In this document: positions 29,991 through 33,038 of the stretch, piece after piece
Layout: each line of letters begins with the position of its first letter
Position numbering within the stretch: the stretch's first letter is position 1
IMG/VR virus record: IMGVR_UViG_3300031951_000730
Coordinates: 1 to 33,038 of that record
Strand: one strand, 5' to 3'
Source: a virus
DNA: 33,038 nucleotides
Program-made: the position numbers and the translations under genes
The notes under the pieces: generated by a model
What the model was told of the DNA's origin: nothing
The model's database searches: none
The model's input: only the letters and a program-made list of their open reading frames with translations

Positions 29991-30944
29991 ATGGCTGAAG
30001 TAACACGTGAAGACGACGAAGAAATGGTGATCGTCGAGCCCGGCGCGGAGCCGGAAGCTCAGGAAGACGACGCTCAAGCTAACGAACCTGAAGACGATCA
30101 GGACGACGACGATTATGAGGACGAGCGCACTGGCGTCTCGGAAGACGACAGCGAAGACGAGATCGTCGACAAGAACAAGAAGGTCCGCGAGCAGCGCACG
30201 AAGCGGCGCCAGCTACAGAAGCAGGCTAAGGAGCGCTCACAGCGCGAGTTAGAATTCCTGCGTCAGCAGAACGCCGCAATGGAGGCACGTCTGCGCGCCG
30301 TCGAGGGCAACACGCTCTCGCAGCAAGCTCAGACGATCGACCAGCAGTATCAGCGGGCGCTTTACGAAGCGCAGCAAGCTGAGACGATCATTGCCCGCGC
30401 AGTCGAAGCCGGCAACGGCGACGACGTGTCTGTTGCCCTGCGTCTGCGTGACGAGGCCAAGGAGCGCGCCCAGCAGCTTGGCTATGCCAAGCAGCAAGCT
30501 GAGCAGTATGCGCATCAGGCGGCACAGCCGCAGGCCGACCCGCGCGTCGTGGACTACGCCAAGCAGTGGCTCGACGCCAACCCCTGGTACAACCCACAGG
30601 GCCGCGACGAGGACAGCGCAGTCACCAAAGCGATCGACAATGCGCTTGCAGCGGAGGGATGGAACCCGTCGTCTGAAGAGTATTGGCACGAGCTGACGCG
30701 CCGCGTTGCTTCGCGTATTGGCTCCGACGAGGCACCTGCGCGTAACCAAGCGGCACCCCGTCGCAAGGCTCCGCCGACAGGCACAACCCGCGAACACGCA
30801 CCTGTTTCGACTAAAAACGAAGTGGTAGTGACAGCGGAAAGAAAACAGGCTATGATCGATGCCGGAGTGTGGGATGACCCTGTCGCCCGCACCCGTTACT
30901 TGAAGGCGTATCAGGCCTACGACCGTGAAAACACAGCTCGCTAA
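29991..30944 (+). CDS. Head scaffolding protein
   Basis: A 317-residue protein with the composition of phage scaffolds. The first 60 residues are extremely acidic (Asp/Glu runs). Residues about 60-110 are a basic coiled coil (KVREQRTKRRQLQKQAKERS), followed by Gln/Ala-rich helices to about 185 (QQYQRALYEAQQAETIIARA). The C-terminal part has WNPSSEEYWHELTRRVASRI and ends with a VWDDPVARTRYLKAYQAYDR motif, which I associate with C-terminal capsid-binding helices. It lies between co-chaperonin and capsid genes, the usual scaffold position. Confidence 0.8.
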   Translation: MAEVTREDDEEMVIVEPGAEPEAQEDDAQANEPEDDQDDDDYEDERTGVSEDDSEDEIVDKNKKVREQRTKRRQLQKQAKERSQRELEFLRQQNAAMEARLRAVEGNTLSQQAQTIDQQYQRALYEAQQAETIIARAVEAGNGDDVSVALRLRDEAKERAQQLGYAKQQAEQYAHQAAQPQADPRVVDYAKQWLDANPWYNPQGRDEDSAVTKAIDNALAAEGWNPSSEEYWHELTRRVASRIGSDEAPARNQAAPRRKAPPTGTTREHAPVSTKNEVVVTAERKQAMIDAGVWDDPVARTRYLKAYQAYDRENTAR

Positions 30945-30959
30945 AAAAGGAGAGAGCTA

Positions 30960-31502
30960 ATGACTGAAGAACGTATGGATGACCGTCTCAAGAAGGAACT
31001 TGGGGTTAGCCGCCAAAGTCGTGCAGCGGAGGACCGTACTATTACGGAAAACCGCGAGATGACAGATGATGAGCGGCTCGAGATGTTCCGCATGAACCTA
31101 TACAACGACCATTTACCGAATATCCCCGACATTCCAGGATATCATGTTTGCTGGCTCACGACGACTAACAAGTCCGACACCATCCAACAGCGCTCACGGC
31201 TCGGCTACGAGTTGATCCGCGCTGAAGATGTACCGGGCATGGAACTAGTCACGCAAAAGACTGGCGAGTACGCTGGTTGCATTGCGGTTAACGAGATGCT
31301 CGCGGCTAAGCTGCCCTTGTCCCTGTACTACAGGTACATGCAGGAAGCTCACCACGACGCCCCGTTGCGTGAAGAGGAAAAGCTCGAAGAGACAGCCATG
31401 CTCATGAAAGAGCAAGCTGAACGAGCTGGTGGCAGACTACTGGAAAGTGATGGGATGCGGGAAGTGGGCGACTATGCTCCGACCAGAGGCATCTTTGACT
31501 GA
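30960..31502 (+). CDS. Head-region protein (180 aa)
   Basis: A 180-residue protein. A charged N-terminus (MTEERMDDRLKKELGVSRQS) is followed by PNIPDIPGYHVCWLTTTNKS and then RSRLGYELIRAEDVPGMELV, a pattern I recognise from uncharacterised proteins lying between scaffold and capsid genes in podoviruses of aquatic bacteria. The Cys/Trp-containing CWLTTTN segment is its signature. The C-terminus is acidic, then YAPTRGIFD. GGAGAG lies 6 bases before the ATG. A minor head or assembly role is inferred. Confidence 0.72.
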   Translation: MTEERMDDRLKKELGVSRQSRAAEDRTITENREMTDDERLEMFRMNLYNDHLPNIPDIPGYHVCWLTTTNKSDTIQQRSRLGYELIRAEDVPGMELVTQKTGEYAGCIAVNEMLAAKLPLSLYYRYMQEAHHDAPLREEEKLEETAMLMKEQAERAGGRLLESDGMREVGDYAPTRGIFD

Positions 31503-31522
31503 TGGTCGGTCTCTCAACCATC
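31501..31522 (+). other. Weak hairpin before the decoration-like gene
   Basis: GATGGT (31501-31506) and ACCATC (31517-31522) can pair with a 10-base loop, right after the upstream stop. No T-run follows, so it is not a clear terminator. It may be an RNA processing or translation-tuning site before the highly expressed capsid genes, or chance. Confidence 0.3.
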
Positions 31523-31537
31523 AAAGGATAAAAGGCT

Positions 31538-32113
31538 ATGACCACTACTGCTCAGCCGTATGGTCTGCGTCCTTCATCGCACCCCTCGGGTACGATCCGT
31601 CCGGTGGCTTACACCATCGCGACGGGGTACGCAGTCAACATCTTCCAGAACCAGCCGGTTCGCATTGCCCCCGCCACTTCGGGCGGCCAAACTGAAGGCA
31701 CAATCGTTGCAGCAGCAACGGGCGAAGCTTTCATTGGCTCGTTCCAAGGTGTGGAGTTCACAGATAGCGACGGCCGCTATCGCGTGAGCAACAAGTGGAC
31801 TGCGTCCACTTCGGCAACCACCATCACTGCTTATGTCACGTCCGACCCAACGATTGTCTACGAAGTGCAGACAAACGCCAACGTCGTCACTGCTGACATC
31901 GGCAAACAGTACGACTTCGCAAACACGCTTGTGGGTAACACCACGACTGGTTTGTCGTCTGCCGCACTGGATGTTGCTTCGGCCGCCGCCAACGCATCTG
32001 TTCGTCTTATCGGCCTCAGCACCGCTGTGGAAGATACGGCTACCGACGCGTATCTCACTGTTGAAGTCCAAATCAGCGAACACCAGTTCATCGCTGATAA
32101 GGCCGCTATCTAA
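31538..32113 (+). CDS. Head decoration-like structural protein
   Basis: A 191-residue protein, mostly beta strands, rich in Thr, Ala and Val. It opens MTTTAQPYGLRPSSHPSGTI, then YTIATGYAVNIFQNQPVRIA (GLRP followed by a YAxxIFxxxPV segment) and ends ISEHQFIADKAAI. This pattern is recurrent in proteins directly before the major capsid gene in such phages; capsid cement or decoration is the likely role. AAAAGG lies close before the ATG. It ends 14 bases before the capsid gene. Confidence 0.75.
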   Translation: MTTTAQPYGLRPSSHPSGTIRPVAYTIATGYAVNIFQNQPVRIAPATSGGQTEGTIVAAATGEAFIGSFQGVEFTDSDGRYRVSNKWTASTSATTITAYVTSDPTIVYEVQTNANVVTADIGKQYDFANTLVGNTTTGLSSAALDVASAAANASVRLIGLSTAVEDTATDAYLTVEVQISEHQFIADKAAI

Positions 32114-32127
32114 GGAGGGCTTGAACA

Positions 32128-33038
32128 ATGGCTACCCCAATGAGAAGTACAGACTTCCGCTCTATTGTAGAGCCTATCCTGAACGAAGAGTTCAATGGCA
32201 TCTACGACCAGCGGGCTGACGAGTATGCGCAGGTCTTCAAGACCTTCCAAGGCATTGCTCGTAACTACCACGAAGAACCCGTCCTGTACGGTTTCGGTGC
32301 TGCACCGGAACTTCCAGACGGCATGCCGGTCACCTATCAGTCGGGTGGCGTGCTCTTCATTCAGCGTTACGTCTACAAGGTCTACGGCCTTGCATTCGCG
32401 CTGACGAAGGTGCTCGTCGAAGACGGCGACCACATCCGTATCGGTCAGACCTATGCTCGTCACCTTGCACAGTCGCTGATCGAAACGAAGGAAACCCTTG
32501 GCGCAAACATTCTGAACCGTGCATTCAACGGTTCGTATGTCGGCGGCGACGGCAAGTCCCTCGTTGCCACGGATCACCCGCTCGCTAACGGTGCTACCTT
32601 CAGCAACCAGCTCAACACGGCTGCGGCTCTGTCGCAAACGTCGCTTGAGCAGCTTCTCATCCAGATCCGCAACGCTGTTGACAACAACGGCAAGCGCATC
32701 CGTTTGACGCCTAAGAAGATCGTCGCTGGTCCAAGCAACGTCTTCCAAGCTGAAGTTTTGCTGAAGTCGGTTCTCCGCACTGGTACTGCTGACAACGATA
32801 TCAACCCCGTGAAAAGCATGGGGCTGCTGGCGGAAGGTCAGGCCAACCTCTCGCGTATCACTTCGTCCACCGCTTGGTGGGTTGAAACCGATGCGCCTGA
32901 AGGCCTGAAGCTCGCCATGCGTCGTGGTCTTGAAAAGTCCATGGAAGGCGACTTCGAAACAGACAGCATGCGCTATAAAGCGACCGAAAGGTATGCCTTC
33001 GGGTGGACCGATCCACGCGGTATTTACGGTACGCCTGG
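32128..33038 (+). CDS. Major capsid protein, 3' end outside the window
   Basis: The first 303 residues of the major capsid protein; the reading frame is open at the window end. It resembles Mu gpT-like (HK97-fold) capsid proteins: MRSTDFRSIVEPILNEEFNG at the N-terminus, VYGLAFALTKVLVEDGD, then the diagnostic VATDHPLANGATFSNQLNTA followed by LSQTSLEQLLIQI, then PKKIVAGPSNVFQAEVLLKS and the closing YAFGWTDPRGIYG. GGAGGG lies upstream of the ATG, consistent with high expression. Only the last residues should be missing, judging from the usual position of the WTDPRGIYG end. Confidence 0.88.
   Translation, partial: MATPMRSTDFRSIVEPILNEEFNGIYDQRADEYAQVFKTFQGIARNYHEEPVLYGFGAAPELPDGMPVTYQSGGVLFIQRYVYKVYGLAFALTKVLVEDGDHIRIGQTYARHLAQSLIETKETLGANILNRAFNGSYVGGDGKSLVATDHPLANGATFSNQLNTAAALSQTSLEQLLIQIRNAVDNNGKRIRLTPKKIVAGPSNVFQAEVLLKSVLRTGTADNDINPVKSMGLLAEGQANLSRITSSTAWWVETDAPEGLKLAMRRGLEKSMEGDFETDSMRYKATERYAFGWTDPRGIYGTP

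Noticed and set aside
1-33038. tRNA genes, integrase, attachment sites and lysis genes
   Set aside because: I looked for cloverleaf-type T-loop words, recombinase motifs and amidase/lysozyme/holin patterns and saw none; they may be in the missing part of the genome.

Overview
The window is part of a tailed double-stranded DNA phage genome. The portal looks P22-like, no tape-measure gene is visible, and the leftmost genes resemble ejection and internal virion proteins, so a podovirus is the best guess. The host is probably an alphaproteobacterium: the phage encodes a GapR/DUF2312 protein, a family typical of Alphaproteobacteria and their phages, and a virion protein carries three IVV[T/S]G motifs like those of sphingomonad and caulobacter TonB-dependent receptors. 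Nothing was searched; all names rest on recognised motifs and gene order. Genes are packed tightly, many with ATGA or GTGA start/stop overlaps. No tRNA, CRISPR, IS element, integrase or recognisable lysis gene was seen.

Layout. Positions 13-8697 (rightward): five late genes for virion-associated proteins, including a Q-rich protein, a 1009-residue ejection-like protein and a 624-residue protein with DUF7178-like motifs. Positions 8690-23508 (leftward): the early and replication arm. From its promoter-proximal end it holds small accessory genes (23508-18771), a Cro-like repressor, a primase/helicase, a recombination module (coiled-coil protein, accessory protein, Cas4-like DUF2800 nuclease, DUF2815 ssDNA-binding protein), GapR, an HTH protein, family A DNA polymerase, VRR-NUC nuclease, SNF2-type helicase and a DUF6378 protein. 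Positions 23509-23915 are a divergent control region and possible replication origin. Positions 23916-33038 (rightward): two small genes, terminase small and large subunits, portal, small head-region proteins, a GroES-like co-chaperonin, scaffold, a decoration-like protein and a major capsid protein cut by the window end. The tail genes expected after the capsid are missing and the window opens with late virion genes, so the map is probably circular and the missing part joins the two ends.

Control. Three leftward promoters (near 16300, 20615 and 23555) share a TGCAAG-N6-CTTGCA palindrome over the -35 box, which looks like a phage regulon. The 140-base leader before the HTH-polymerase pair (13235-13374) can form an 11-bp stem and contains two segments complementary to the gene's own Shine-Dalgarno sequence, suggesting a structured translational switch. 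Five start sites share a GG(A/G)(A/G)ACTACGA spacer. Six genes of 41-59 codons were found by reading the gaps and overlaps between larger genes.
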